Assembly: GCF_003584135.1 (NCBI RefSeq)
Contig: NZ_QXFI01000025.1
Coordinates: 124,001-188,000, forward strand
Reading direction: 5' to 3'
DNA length: 64,000 nucleotides
From: Flagellimonas pelagia
GTDB taxonomy: Bacteria; Bacteroidota; Bacteroidia; Flavobacteriales; Flavobacteriaceae
Shown: piece after piece, positions 1 through 8,487 of the stretch
Layout of the letters: each line of letters starts with the position of its first letter
Numbering within the stretch: position 1 is the stretch's first letter
Translations under genes and position numbers: made by a program
The notes under the pieces: generated by a model
Seen by the model: the letters and a program-made list of their open reading frames with translations, nothing else
Told to the model about the DNA's origin: nothing
Databases searched by the model: none

Positions 1-1
1 T

Positions 2-100
2 ACGGTAAAGGGATATGCCATCCAAAATCAGACCCAGACGATTACCAATGGTAAAGAACAGTTCAGAAAAACGTCCTTAATACTGCCAAACCTTGTATGA
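2..100 (+). CDS. 3' end of an unidentified protein (partial)
   Basis: This frame is open from the left edge of the window for 32 codons and stops with TGA at 98-100, two bases before the convergent plsC stop. The other forward frames close early. The residues are polar (many Q, T, N and K) and end in a short hydrophobic tail, LILPNLV. There is too little sequence to name a family. I call it coding only because the frame is open and it abuts the next gene in the tight convergent style seen elsewhere in this window. Confidence 0.4.
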   Translation, partial: TVKGYAIQNQTQTITNGKEQFRKTSLILPNLV

Positions 101-102
101 CC

Positions 103-849
103 TCATGGCCAGCTGGGGTCGGTAAGTTCGTTCCATATTACATCCCGCACCTCTTCCCTTAATGTGGATGTATCTTCGGCACTCAGGATACCCGTCTCAA
201 AAAACTGGTGGACCCTGGCCCTCACCCTGCCTGGGCCTCCGCTAAAAAAAGTAAAGGAAAAACGCTTTTTGTTATCATAAAAGGTTATGGGTACAACAGG
301 GATTTTATGTGCAATGGCCATTTTGAAGGCACCATCCTTAAATGCATCCAAAACCACTTTCTCATCCGGTACCCCGCCTTCCGGAAATATGCAGATGCTC
401 AATCCTTGATCCAGTCGTTTCTGGGCCCTTCGGTACACCCCGGTGCGACTTTTAATATCGTCACGATCCACCATAATGCAGACCCTTTTGTAGAAAAACC
501 CAAAAATGGGAATCTTGACCAATTCCTTTTTGCCCACAAACACAAACGGATTCCGGCTCACCACCAACATCAGCATAATGTCCAACATGCTGGTATGGTT
601 GGCCACCAACATATAACTCTTTCCCCTTACCATACGTTGTTCCCTTACAATTTTGGGAAAACAGCCCATTCCGTACAAAATTGGTCTCGCCCAAAGATTA
701 CGCGCTGTCCAGAAAAATTGGGGATAGGTACTTTCCGAGAAGGTCAATAGTAATAAAAATGGGAAAAACAAGAGGATGGGAACGGCAACCAACACATAGA
801 ACCATATCCTATAGATGATGTGCCCAATGTTTTTCATTAGCTGTAGCAT
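103..849 (-). CDS. plsC: 1-acyl-sn-glycerol-3-phosphate acyltransferase (PlsC family)
   Basis: A lysophosphatidic acid acyltransferase, which transfers an acyl group to the sn-2 position of 1-acylglycerol-3-phosphate to make phosphatidic acid at the inner membrane. The 248-residue protein has an N-terminal membrane segment (about residues 10-36), the catalytic HX4D motif in NHTSMLD (84-90) and the phosphate-binding FPEGG block (155-159), in the spacing usual for the family. Met5 (MKNIGHI) is an equally plausible start. The gene diverges from trpS across a 134-bp gap. Family assignment is firm. The exact acyl donor and whether the substrate is glycerol-based or ornithine-lipid-based cannot be read from the sequence. 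Confidence 0.88.
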   Translation of the reverse strand: MLQLMKNIGHIIYRIWFYVLVAVPILLFFPFLLLLTFSESTYPQFFWTARNLWARPILYGMGCFPKIVREQRMVRGKSYMLVANHTSMLDIMLMLVVSRNPFVFVGKKELVKIPIFGFFYKRVCIMVDRDDIKSRTGVYRRAQKRLDQGLSICIFPEGGVPDEKVVLDAFKDGAFKMAIAHKIPVVPITFYDNKKRFSFTFFSGGPGRVRARVHQFFETGILSAEDTSTLREEVRDVIWNELTDPSWP

Positions 850-853
850 GCGC

Positions 854-883
854 TAAAAGTAGCCTTTTTGAACGGCTTTGAAA
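854..883 (-). promoter_or_regulatory. Possible promoter of plsC
   Basis: On the minus strand TACTTTTA (854-861) matches the Bacteroidota -7 element TAnnTTTG at 7 of 8 positions, and a TTTG lies 23 bases upstream of it. It sits only a few bases before the plsC start. The imperfect match and the long spacer make this a weak call. Confidence 0.3.
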
Positions 884-959
884 ACAAAGAACCATCATCC
901 TTAGACCAATAGCATGAAAGTAGCTTTTTCAACCACTTTTTTTATACCCAAGGGATGCT

Positions 960-967
960 TACTTTTA
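960..967 (+). promoter_or_regulatory. Possible -7 element of trpS
   Basis: TACTTTTA, 16 bases before the trpS ATG, matches TAnnTTTG at 7 of 8 positions. A T-rich tract lies about 15-20 bases upstream instead of a clear TTG. It is the same variant as in front of plsC. Weak. Confidence 0.3.
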
Positions 968-983
968 CGGGCAAAAATTTAGC

Positions 984-1952
984 ATGGCCCGAATTCTGAC
1001 CGGAATACAAAGTACAGGGGTGCCCCATCTGGGGAATATTTTGGGAGCTATTGTTCCTGCCATTCAAATGGCGCAGGATCCCAAAAATGATTCTTTTCTT
1101 TTTATTGCCGATATGCATTCGCTCACCCAGATCAAAAATGGGGAGCTTTTAAGAAAGAACACCTATGCCATTGCCTCTGCTTGGTTGGCTTTTGGACTGG
1201 ATATTGAAAAAACCGTTTTTTACCGCCAGAGCGATATTCCACAAACCGCTGAATTGGCTTGGTACCTTAGCTGCTTTTTTCCTTATCAACGGTTGACGTT
1301 GGCCCATTCCTTTAAGGACAAGGCCGACCGTTTGGAAGATGTAAATGCCGGTATTTTTACCTACCCCATGCTCATGGCCGCGGATATTTTGTTGTACGAT
1401 GCCGATATCGTGCCTGTTGGAAAAGATCAATTACAGCATTTGGAAATGACCCGCGATGTGGCCTCCAGGTTCCACAACCAAATGGGAGAGACCTTTGTGT
1501 TGCCACAGGCCAAGGTACACGAACAGACCATGTATGTGCCTGGCACCGATGGCGAAAAAATGAGCAAGAGCCGTGGCAACCTCATCGATATCTTCCAACC
1601 GGATAAAAAATTACGCAAGCAGATCATGGGAATTATTACCGACAGTACCCCCATGGAAGATCCCAAAGATCCAAGCAAGGACAATGTCTTCGCTCTATAC
1701 AAACTTTTGGCGTCCCAAGAGCTGATTGAGGAAATGAGTGCCAATTATTTGGCCGGAGACTATGGTTATGGGCATGCCAAGCAGGCGTTGTACGAGCTGA
1801 TCGTTGAGAAGTTTGATGAGCCTCGCGAAAAGTTTGAATATTACATGAACCACCTGAATGAAGTGGACGATGCTTTGGCCCATGGTGCCGAAAAAGCCCG
1901 AAAAGTGGCCAACGAGGTTCTGGCCAGAGTGCGGGAGAAGTTGGGGTATTAA
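984..1952 (+). CDS. trpS: Tryptophan--tRNA ligase
   Basis: Class I aminoacyl-tRNA synthetase that charges tRNA(Trp) with tryptophan using ATP. It has 322 residues, normal for bacterial TrpRS. The HIGH-type signature appears as HLGN (15-18) after the glycine-rich start, and the KMSKS loop as KMSKS (192-196). The region around GKDQLQHLEMTRDVA fits the dimer and tryptophan-binding part of the family. The stop overlaps the dprA stop by 3 bases (shared TTAA), so the two genes converge with no space for a separate terminator. High certainty. Confidence 0.97.
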   Translation: MARILTGIQSTGVPHLGNILGAIVPAIQMAQDPKNDSFLFIADMHSLTQIKNGELLRKNTYAIASAWLAFGLDIEKTVFYRQSDIPQTAELAWYLSCFFPYQRLTLAHSFKDKADRLEDVNAGIFTYPMLMAADILLYDADIVPVGKDQLQHLEMTRDVASRFHNQMGETFVLPQAKVHEQTMYVPGTDGEKMSKSRGNLIDIFQPDKKLRKQIMGIITDSTPMEDPKDPSKDNVFALYKLLASQELIEEMSANYLAGDYGYGHAKQALYELIVEKFDEPREKFEYYMNHLNEVDDALAHGAEKARKVANEVLARVREKLGY

Positions 1953-3055
1953 ATCGCCTCGAACAGTTTACCGGGCAATGGACGGATCACTCCCTTCATT
2001 TCCATATTCAATAAAGTGGACGATGTCTTAAAAATGGGCAGTTGGCATTCCAATGCCACGGTGTCCAGCAATTGTTTGCCGTTCAATTGCAAATACGAGT
2101 AGATAGACTGTTCTGTTGGATCCAACTCGACGAACAGCTGTTTTTGCACTGGATTTTTCTCGTTTTTAGGCTCCAAATCCCATCCCAAAAGATAGATCAG
2201 TTCCGCTGCGGACGTCAACATATGGGCTTTTTGCTTTTTGATGAGATCGTTACAACCCTTGCTCCACTTATCCGAGACTCTTCCTGGTACCGCGAACACT
2301 TCGCGGTTATACCCGTTGGCCAAATCCGCGGTGACGAGACTGCCTCCCTTTTCAGCAGATTCCACCACAACGGTCGCTTCACTCATTCCGGCAATGATCC
2401 GATTCCGTTTCAAAAAGTTTTCCCGATCGGGTTGACTCGTACTCCAGAACTCCGTCAAAAAACCTCCATGTTCCTCAATAGATTGTTTGTACTTTTTATG
2501 GGCCTTCGGATAGATTTGGTTCAATCCGTGGGCTAGGCAGGCAACGGTCTGCAGACCTTTGTCCATTGCAGCCTTCTGTATGGCCATGTCCACCCCATAA
2601 GCCAGGCCACTCACAATTACGGGATTCAAGGGTGCAATTTCCTCGATAAAGGTCTCACAGAACGAGGTTCCATAATTGGTCACGTTCCTTGTTCCCACCA
2701 CACTAATGATTTTCCGGTGTTTCAAATCGATATTTCCCCGTTGGAACAACAATATAGGACCATCCACACAATGCTTCAATTGGTCGGGGTATCCTTCATC
2801 CATAAAATAAAGAGGGGCAATGCCTTCCTTGGATAAAAATTGGTATTCCCTTTCAGCTTCATCAAGATATACGGGCTCGAACAAATCCTTTAGGGTCTGT
2901 CTGCCAATACCATCAATTTTAAGCAAGTGCTGCAATTTGTCCTCAAAAACTGCTTTTGGACTTCCGCAATGGGCAATTAATTTCTTTGCGGTAATATCGC
3001 CAATATTGGGAATGGACTGCAGCCTCAGGGCCGCAATAATTTCAGGTTCAGTCAT
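1949..3055 (-). CDS. dprA: DNA-processing protein DprA
   Basis: DprA (Smf) binds incoming single-stranded DNA during natural transformation and loads RecA on it. The protein has 368 residues in the expected order: N-terminal helix-hairpin-helix/SAM-like region (about 1-65), the Rossmann-fold core with GTRN (121-124) and SGLAYGVD (149-156) and a C-terminal winged helix (about 300-368). The conserved block RNRIIAGMSEATVVVE is also present. It converges on trpS and diverges from the HU/SPOR gene. It implies competence or recombination capacity, but no other competence gene is in the window. Confidence 0.93.
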   Translation of the reverse strand: MTEPEIIAALRLQSIPNIGDITAKKLIAHCGSPKAVFEDKLQHLLKIDGIGRQTLKDLFEPVYLDEAEREYQFLSKEGIAPLYFMDEGYPDQLKHCVDGPILLFQRGNIDLKHRKIISVVGTRNVTNYGTSFCETFIEEIAPLNPVIVSGLAYGVDMAIQKAAMDKGLQTVACLAHGLNQIYPKAHKKYKQSIEEHGGFLTEFWSTSQPDRENFLKRNRIIAGMSEATVVVESAEKGGSLVTADLANGYNREVFAVPGRVSDKWSKGCNDLIKKQKAHMLTSAAELIYLLGWDLEPKNEKNPVQKQLFVELDPTEQSIYSYLQLNGKQLLDTVALECQLPIFKTSSTLLNMEMKGVIRPLPGKLFEAI

Positions 3056-3160
3056 TTGATTTGGGAGTCAAAGTTGTCCACAAAATACAGATTTTCAAAT
3101 GTTAATAAAAAGTTATTCGGCTTATTTTGTACTCTTTCATTTTTTACAATATTTGTGGCT

Positions 3161-4105
3161 ATGCGGATTGATTCTTACATAGAAAAATTGTTGTTCGAGT
3201 ATAATTGTGTCGTAGTACCTGGTTTTGGGGCTTTCTTGGCACATGGTAAATCCGCGGAAATTGACAAGGCCACCAATGCCTTGATCCCTCCTTCCAAGAC
3301 CATATCCTTTAATGCTCAACTTTCCAAGAATGATGGACTTTTAGTGTCCCATATTGCCAAGGAAAAAAAGTTGGGATATGAGGAAATGTTGCAGGAAGTA
3401 GAAGATGTTTCCAAAGATTGGAACACCAGATTGAGCCAAGGGGAGAGCATCGAACTATATGGTATCGGTAAACTTTTCCACAATAGAGATCAAAAAATCC
3501 AGTTTCAACCAGAGAACAAGATCAATTTTCTTACCTCATCTTTCGGACTCTCTTCCTTTGCCGCTACGCCCATCCAGCGTGAAGTGCTAAAAGAAGAAGT
3601 ACAGGAACTGGAAGAAAAAATTCCTTTCATCATCACTCCAGAGGTTAGGGAAACCACTTCGTTCAGACCTTGGTTGAAATATGCCGCGGTTATTTTGTTA
3701 GCCGTTTCATTAGGGGTAACCGGTTATCGTACTTACGGAGATCTTCAACAAAAACAGGTTGCCGCGCAACAGGATGCCCAACAAGAAGTTTCCCGCTTGA
3801 TCCAAGAAGCCACTTTCTTTGAAAGTGCACCATTGGAACTGCCGGCCGTAAACATTGAGGTGACCAAACGGCATCTGGGCAAGCACCATGTGATTGCTGG
3901 TGCCTTTCGTGAAGAACAGAACGCCGAGAAAAAAGTGGCCCAGCTCAAGGAAAAAGGATTCAATGCCTTTTATTTGGGTGTGAACCGTTATGGTCTCCAC
4001 CAAGTGGCCTACGACAGCTTTGACGACCCCAAGGAAGCCCTTGCCTTTCTGAAAAAGGTAAAGGCAACAGATTCAAGGGACGCCTGGTTGCTTTCCGAGA
4101 AATAA
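3161..4105 (+). CDS. HU-like (CCDC81-type) domain, transmembrane and SPOR domain protein
   Basis: A 314-residue protein when started at the ATG at 3161. The frame is open from 3056, but the family begins with the MRIDSYIEK segment, so I choose the inner start. Residues 1 to about 140 match the two bacterial CCDC81-like HU domains (VVVPGFGAF, then ELYGIGKL). A single membrane helix lies near 170-190 (YAAVILLAVSLGV), and residues 235-310 form a SPOR domain (HVIAGAFREEQNA). SPOR domains bind denuded peptidoglycan glycans at division sites. The HU-like part should be cytoplasmic and the SPOR part periplasmic. Function is not established. The architecture suggests a link between the cell interior and septal wall. 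Confidence 0.85.
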   Translation: MRIDSYIEKLLFEYNCVVVPGFGAFLAHGKSAEIDKATNALIPPSKTISFNAQLSKNDGLLVSHIAKEKKLGYEEMLQEVEDVSKDWNTRLSQGESIELYGIGKLFHNRDQKIQFQPENKINFLTSSFGLSSFAATPIQREVLKEEVQELEEKIPFIITPEVRETTSFRPWLKYAAVILLAVSLGVTGYRTYGDLQQKQVAAQQDAQQEVSRLIQEATFFESAPLELPAVNIEVTKRHLGKHHVIAGAFREEQNAEKKVAQLKEKGFNAFYLGVNRYGLHQVAYDSFDDPKEALAFLKKVKATDSRDAWLLSEK

Positions 4106-4138
4106 TCCCCGTTTTTTTAAAACCATTCCCCACTTCAA

Positions 4139-4146
4139 TATCTTTG
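4139..4146 (+). promoter_or_regulatory. -7 promoter element of the thioesterase gene
   Basis: TATCTTTG is an exact match to the Bacteroidota -7 consensus TAnnTTTG, placed 16 bases before the ATG at 4163. A T-rich run (4112-4118) lies at roughly the -33 position, without a TTG. Moderate support. Confidence 0.5.
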
Positions 4147-4162
4147 CGCAAAATGTATAGGT

Positions 4163-4675
4163 ATGCGCGCTAAAACTCCAAGTGAATCACGAACCATCAT
4201 GACCGATTTGGTCCTGCCCAGTGAAACCAATCCTCTCAACAATCTTTTTGGAGGGGAACTACTGGCCCGTATGGATCGAGCGGCCAGTATTTCGGCCAGA
4301 AGACACAGCCGGAGGATTACGGTGACCGCTTCGGTAAACCATGTGGCCTTCAACCGTGCCGTCCCCTTGGGTAGCGTAGTCACCGTGGAAGCTGCGGTTT
4401 CCCGTGCCTTCAAAACCTCTATGGAAATCTTTATTGATGTGTGGATCGAGGATCGCTTTACGGGAGAGCGTACTAAGGCCAATGAGGCCATTTATACCTT
4501 CGTAGCGGTGGATGATACCGGAAAACCCACCGAAGTTCCACCTTTGGAGCCCGAAACCGATTTGGAGAAGGAACGGTTTGCCGCAGCACTCCGAAGAAAG
4601 CAATTGAGCTTGGTGCTGGCCGGCAAATTAAAGCCTTCAGATGCCACGGAACTGAAGGCCTTGTTCATGTCCTAA
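4163..4675 (+). CDS. Acyl-CoA thioesterase, hotdog fold
   Basis: A 170-residue single hotdog-domain protein of the YciA/BFIT-like acyl-CoA hydrolase group, which releases free fatty acid and CoA from acyl-CoA in the cytoplasm. Diagnostic stretches are the N-terminal LPSETNPLNNLFGGELL, with the Asn and Gly residues that line the thioester site, followed by MDRAASISARRH. Later blocks are TASVNHVAFNRAVPLGS and the C-terminal YTFVAVD strand. It stands alone between a forward HU/SPOR gene and a convergent reductase. Substrate chain length cannot be told from the sequence. Confidence 0.87.
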   Translation: MRAKTPSESRTIMTDLVLPSETNPLNNLFGGELLARMDRAASISARRHSRRITVTASVNHVAFNRAVPLGSVVTVEAAVSRAFKTSMEIFIDVWIEDRFTGERTKANEAIYTFVAVDDTGKPTEVPPLEPETDLEKERFAAALRRKQLSLVLAGKLKPSDATELKALFMS

Positions 4676-4677
4676 TA

Positions 4678-5514
4678 CTAAAAATTGAAGTTGTCAGGGT
4701 CCGGACCAAATCGTTTGCCCCTGTCCAGGCTATCCAGCAGTTTTACATCCTCGTCGCTGATCTCAAAATCGAACAGATCTGCATTGGCAATAATGCGTTC
4801 CTTTTTGGACGATTTGGGAATGGTGATCACACCCTTTTGGAGGTCCCATCGCAATACGATCTGTGCAATGGTCTTGTTGTATTTGGCGGCCAAATCCTTC
4901 ATGATGTCCAAATCAAAGATATTACCCTGCATCAATGGGGACCAAGCTTCGTATTGAATACGATTGGCGTTACAAAAATCCAACAGCTTTTGTTGCACCA
5001 AATACGGATGGAACTCCATTTGGTTCACCATAGGAACAATTTCTACGGAAGTCAATAGATCTTCCAAATGGTGTTGCAAAAAATTACTGACCCCAATGGA
5101 TCTTACCCGTTTCTCTTTGTAAAGTCTTTCCATTGCCTTCCAGGTTTCCTTCGATAAATCGCCTTTGGGCCAATGGATCAGATAAAGATCCAAATAATCG
5201 GTTCCCAGTCGTTCCAAACTAGCCTCGAAGGCTTTTAGGGTGGAATCGTATCCTTGGTCCGTGTTCCAGACCTTACTGACGAGAAAAACGTCCTTTCGGT
5301 CCACAGAACTTTCCTTGATACCGGTTCCCACTCCTTCCTCATTATTATATATAGCAGCGGTATCAATATGGCGATAGCCATGGTCCAAGGCATCTTTAAC
5401 GGCGTGGATCACTTCGCTTCCATCTTTGGATAGATATACGCCCAACCCAAAATACGGCATCTGGACCCCGTTGTGCAGTTCAAAAGTCCCCCGCAAATCT
5501 GTAATTTTTTTCAT
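4678..5514 (-). CDS. Aldo/keto reductase
   Basis: NAD(P)H-dependent carbonyl reductase of the AKR superfamily, a cytoplasmic TIM barrel of 278 residues. The catalytic tetrad is visible: Asp51 and Tyr56 (DTAAIYNNE), Lys81 (VSKVWN) and His114 (LIHWPK). SIGVSNF and the C-terminal IPKSSKKERI (cofactor 2'-phosphate binding) support NADPH use. It is most like the AKR5-type 2,5-diketo-gluconate/methylglyoxal reductases, but the substrate is not determined. It is the last gene of the minus-strand envelope operon, 3 bp after the EnvC-like gene. Confidence 0.9.
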   Translation of the reverse strand: MKKITDLRGTFELHNGVQMPYFGLGVYLSKDGSEVIHAVKDALDHGYRHIDTAAIYNNEEGVGTGIKESSVDRKDVFLVSKVWNTDQGYDSTLKAFEASLERLGTDYLDLYLIHWPKGDLSKETWKAMERLYKEKRVRSIGVSNFLQHHLEDLLTSVEIVPMVNQMEFHPYLVQQKLLDFCNANRIQYEAWSPLMQGNIFDLDIMKDLAAKYNKTIAQIVLRWDLQKGVITIPKSSKKERIIANADLFDFEISDEDVKLLDSLDRGKRFGPDPDNFNF

Positions 5515-5517
5515 AAG

Positions 5518-6744
5518 CTATAGTTGATAGATCCAATCCTCAGGATTCAAGCGATTGGAATCTTTATAAAGATAAAACTTCAATTTGGTAGTGCCATCAA
5601 ACCGATTGGTATCTATTTCACCCAAGATATCCTTTGCAGTAACCTTGTCCCCTTTTTTTACATACAACGTGGATAGGTTATAATAGGTGCTGATGTAGTT
5701 TCCGTGCTTTACCTGAACCCCTTTGTTTCCTCCGGGAACAGAAAGGATGGCAATGACCTCTCCCTCAAAAATGGCCCTGGCCTTGCTGCCTTTGTCGGTG
5801 GTGATGGTAACCCCGTTGTTCTGATGTTTGATGCCCGGATACAGTTTGTCAGCATATACCCCATAACCTTGGCTTTTGATACCCTTTTCCACAGGCCAAA
5901 TGAGCCTTCCTTTGTTGGCCGAAAAGTTATCGGCGACCAATTTGGACTCTGGCGTTAAAGCAAAAGTGGCGCTGCTTGTGGACTTGCCCGAACTTTTATT
6001 TGAACTAGCGATTGCACTCTTGATCAATCGTTCTATCTCACGGTCAATTTTACGGGCCTCCTTTTGCTTTTCGGAGATAGCGGCAGTGTATTTGGCCTCA
6101 TTCTGCTTGATGCTCGTTAAAAGGCTTCTTTGGGATTCAATTTCTTTGGAAAGTTCATTCTTCGCCTTGGTGTTTTCTGCCAACAGTTGCTCTTTTTCTT
6201 TACGCTGGCGTACCAAATCTTGATTTAATTGGGTCAATTCCTCTGTCTTTTTGATGATATTCTCCCCCTGTTTCTTCCGGTGCTTGGCATATTGTTGCAT
6301 GTACTGGAAACGCTTGAATGCCTGAAAGAAATTTTCGGCGGAAAGAAGGAACATCAATCTATTGCTCTGCGATTTGTTCTGATAGGTCTTTTGGATCAGG
6401 TTGGCATAATCTTCTTTAAGCAGCTTGAGATCCTCTCTTAATTTACTGATGTTCCTGATGTTGACATTGATCTGCCGATTGAGCAGATTGGATTGCTGGT
6501 TGGTGACCCGAATAAGCTCTTGTCGAACGTTGATCTTATTGTCCAAAGCCTCCATTTGATCCAAAACGGTCCCCTTTTCCTTCCTTTCGGCAAAGAGCAA
6601 ACGGTTGATTTCCTTGATTTCCTCCTGAAGACGTTCCCGTTTGGCCTCCAAGGATTTCTGTTCGCTGGTCTGGGCAAAGGAATTTTGCGATATAAAAATC
6701 GTAAGTATAAGAAAATAAAAACAATATGAAATTTTACCTTTCAT
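5518..6744 (-). CDS. EnvC-like murein hydrolase activator (degenerate LytM domain)
   Basis: A secreted 408-residue protein with a signal peptide ending near the FAQ at residues 23-25, a long coiled coil (about 25-245, rich in E, K, Q and L) and a C-terminal M23/LytM domain (about 285-408). The zinc ligands of active M23 peptidases are missing: the HxxxD position reads HQNNG, and the HxH position reads KLKF. By analogy with E. coli EnvC this points to a non-catalytic activator of cell-wall amidases during division. The gene follows the DUF4292 gene by 1 bp. Family call is firm; the activator role is inferred from the missing ligands and coiled coil. Confidence 0.85.
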   Translation of the reverse strand: MKGKISYCFYFLILTIFISQNSFAQTSEQKSLEAKRERLQEEIKEINRLLFAERKEKGTVLDQMEALDNKINVRQELIRVTNQQSNLLNRQINVNIRNISKLREDLKLLKEDYANLIQKTYQNKSQSNRLMFLLSAENFFQAFKRFQYMQQYAKHRKKQGENIIKKTEELTQLNQDLVRQRKEKEQLLAENTKAKNELSKEIESQRSLLTSIKQNEAKYTAAISEKQKEARKIDREIERLIKSAIASSNKSSGKSTSSATFALTPESKLVADNFSANKGRLIWPVEKGIKSQGYGVYADKLYPGIKHQNNGVTITTDKGSKARAIFEGEVIAILSVPGGNKGVQVKHGNYISTYYNLSTLYVKKGDKVTAKDILGEIDTNRFDGTTKLKFYLYKDSNRLNPEDWIYQL

Positions 6745-6745
6745 A

Positions 6746-7531
6746 TTACTTTAATGTAATTTTGTCAAATCCTTTAGGCACTTTGTAAGGGAAATTCATG
6801 GGTTTGTTCAGTTCCAGGTTACGAAAACTAAGGTCGATCTTGGTCAACTCCCCAGCTTCCTCGGCCGTAATCAGGATTTCATCGGGCAACACGTTCCCTG
6901 AAATATCCTGATAGGTATATTTTGCGCTCAACTGTCTTGCTTTTTCAGGCTGTGAAATTTCTTGGGTCGCAATCTTGAAGTTTTTCGGTTCCAATTGGAA
7001 CAAGATTTTAAAAAGCTCCTGGGCATTTTTGGGCTTTAGTTGGTAGTTGCCGTCATAAATCTCGGAGTTGTACTTTTCCTTTCTCAAATCCATTACGGCA
7101 TTGCCCAACAACAGGTTCTGTACTTTTTCAAAATCGAGGTCCGTGCCCAACAAATGGCTTAAATAACTAAAATCACCATCGAAGTATTCGTTTTCCAACT
7201 TGTTGTAGAAAGAAACCTTATCCGGTGTAATGTGGGCCTTGACCACTCCGAGAGGGGCACTCATCCAGATTACCTTGTCCTTTTCCATCCTCAAACTAAC
7301 ATTCACTCCCTGTGACTCGTCTCCGTTGGTATAATCAATCTTCACCCTCCCACTCAACGTTTTAAAACGGGGTTGGTTGGTATAATGGTTGTTGATGATA
7401 TTTTTTGCGGACAGCCTGGCATCCGCTTCGCCTCCAGTAACGGATTTGGTGCTTTTACAAGCTCCTAGGGTAAGCACGAGAAGTAGCATTCCCATGGTTC
7501 TAACATATTTGACTCTTCGCTTCATCATCAT
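6746..7531 (-). CDS. DUF4292 lipoprotein
   Basis: A 261-residue lipoprotein with a lipobox LGAC and acylated Cys25, so it is exported and anchored in a membrane, probably the outer one. The rest is beta-rich with alternating hydrophobic residues and resembles the LolA/LolB-like fold of DUF4292 proteins. The function is unknown. It lies between the TPR and EnvC-like genes, overlapping the former by 4 bp. This fixed neighbourhood, familiar from other flavobacteria, suggests a role in envelope assembly. Three ATG codons begin the reading frame; the exact start is uncertain by two residues. Confidence 0.82.
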   Translation of the reverse strand: MMMKRRVKYVRTMGMLLLVLTLGACKSTKSVTGGEADARLSAKNIINNHYTNQPRFKTLSGRVKIDYTNGDESQGVNVSLRMEKDKVIWMSAPLGVVKAHITPDKVSFYNKLENEYFDGDFSYLSHLLGTDLDFEKVQNLLLGNAVMDLRKEKYNSEIYDGNYQLKPKNAQELFKILFQLEPKNFKIATQEISQPEKARQLSAKYTYQDISGNVLPDEILITAEEAGELTKIDLSFRNLELNKPMNFPYKVPKGFDKITLK

Positions 7532-8448
7532 AATCCGGAATTTATCTTGTTCAAATATTCGTTCGCTTTTTGGGTGTTACCAATTTTGGCATACGCTTTT
7601 GAAAGTTCCCTGTACATATTGTTCTGCAAAGGTCCGTCTTCCAAAAGATAATCGAGACCACTCTCCAAAACCTCAATGGCCTTATTGGCATTGGAAGTAT
7701 TGTTAAGGGCAGTGCCATAGGCAAAATAAAAATAGGGCTGTAACGGATACGTGTCCAACGCCTCCTTGGATACGGTCAAGGCATTCTTATAATCCGAAGC
7801 GGCCAACAGTTTCTCCAACTGCGTCCGCAACTTGGCAACAGGGTCATCTGTATTCCTTTCTTCTTGTTGCACAACCGGAACAGCGGTTTTTCCCTTTTCC
7901 CCTTGGATGGAATCATTGATTTTTCGCCCCAATTCCAATGCCAAAGGTGAATTGTTCAATTCCTTCAAGATTTTTTGGGCATCGGCATATTGCTTTCTTT
8001 TGAAATAGCACAACGCCAGGTTTTCCTTCAACTTTTGGTTTTCATATGGAATCTGTGCCTTGATGGTTTCCAAAGGACTTCCTTGTTGTTCCAACACGGA
8101 AACCAAATTGTCCAAATACCAATAATCCGAAGGTTCGGCAAGAAGCGCTTCAATGGCATATTCCTGGGCCTGAACGAATTTCTTGTCCAGCAAATACGCT
8201 TTGGACAATTCGTAGTCCACCACATCGTCATTGGAATCCAACTGTTTACATTTTAAGAACAGATCAATGGCGCGGTCGTAGTTTTGGATGCCTTTTTGCT
8301 TGAGTGCCTCAAAAAAGTTTTCTTGAAACTCATCGGTATATTCTTCCAGATACACCTCGGCACTTTCCTGTTCTTCTTGGGCATAGGAGGTGTTCCATGT
8401 CATTGCTGACACTGCAACTCCCATCCAAAGAAAAAAAATCCTTTTCAT
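7528..8448 (-). CDS. Secreted tetratricopeptide-repeat protein
   Basis: A 306-residue protein with an N-terminal signal peptide (about 1-23, ending in SYAQ) followed by TPR-like helical repeats, visible as repeated small-residue and hydrophobic positions around residues 50-130 and again at 205-305. There is a low-complexity linker around 185-205 (EQ/N rich). TPR proteins act as scaffolds, here in the periplasm. It is cotranscribed with the nucleotidyltransferase upstream and the DUF4292 lipoprotein downstream (4-bp overlap). No specific function can be assigned. Confidence 0.8.
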   Translation of the reverse strand: MKRIFFLWMGVAVSAMTWNTSYAQEEQESAEVYLEEYTDEFQENFFEALKQKGIQNYDRAIDLFLKCKQLDSNDDVVDYELSKAYLLDKKFVQAQEYAIEALLAEPSDYWYLDNLVSVLEQQGSPLETIKAQIPYENQKLKENLALCYFKRKQYADAQKILKELNNSPLALELGRKINDSIQGEKGKTAVPVVQQEERNTDDPVAKLRTQLEKLLAASDYKNALTVSKEALDTYPLQPYFYFAYGTALNNTSNANKAIEVLESGLDYLLEDGPLQNNMYRELSKAYAKIGNTQKANEYLNKINSGL

Positions 8449-8487
8449 ATGATTCAGGTCCCCATCTGTTCAAAAATCGTATCGAAG

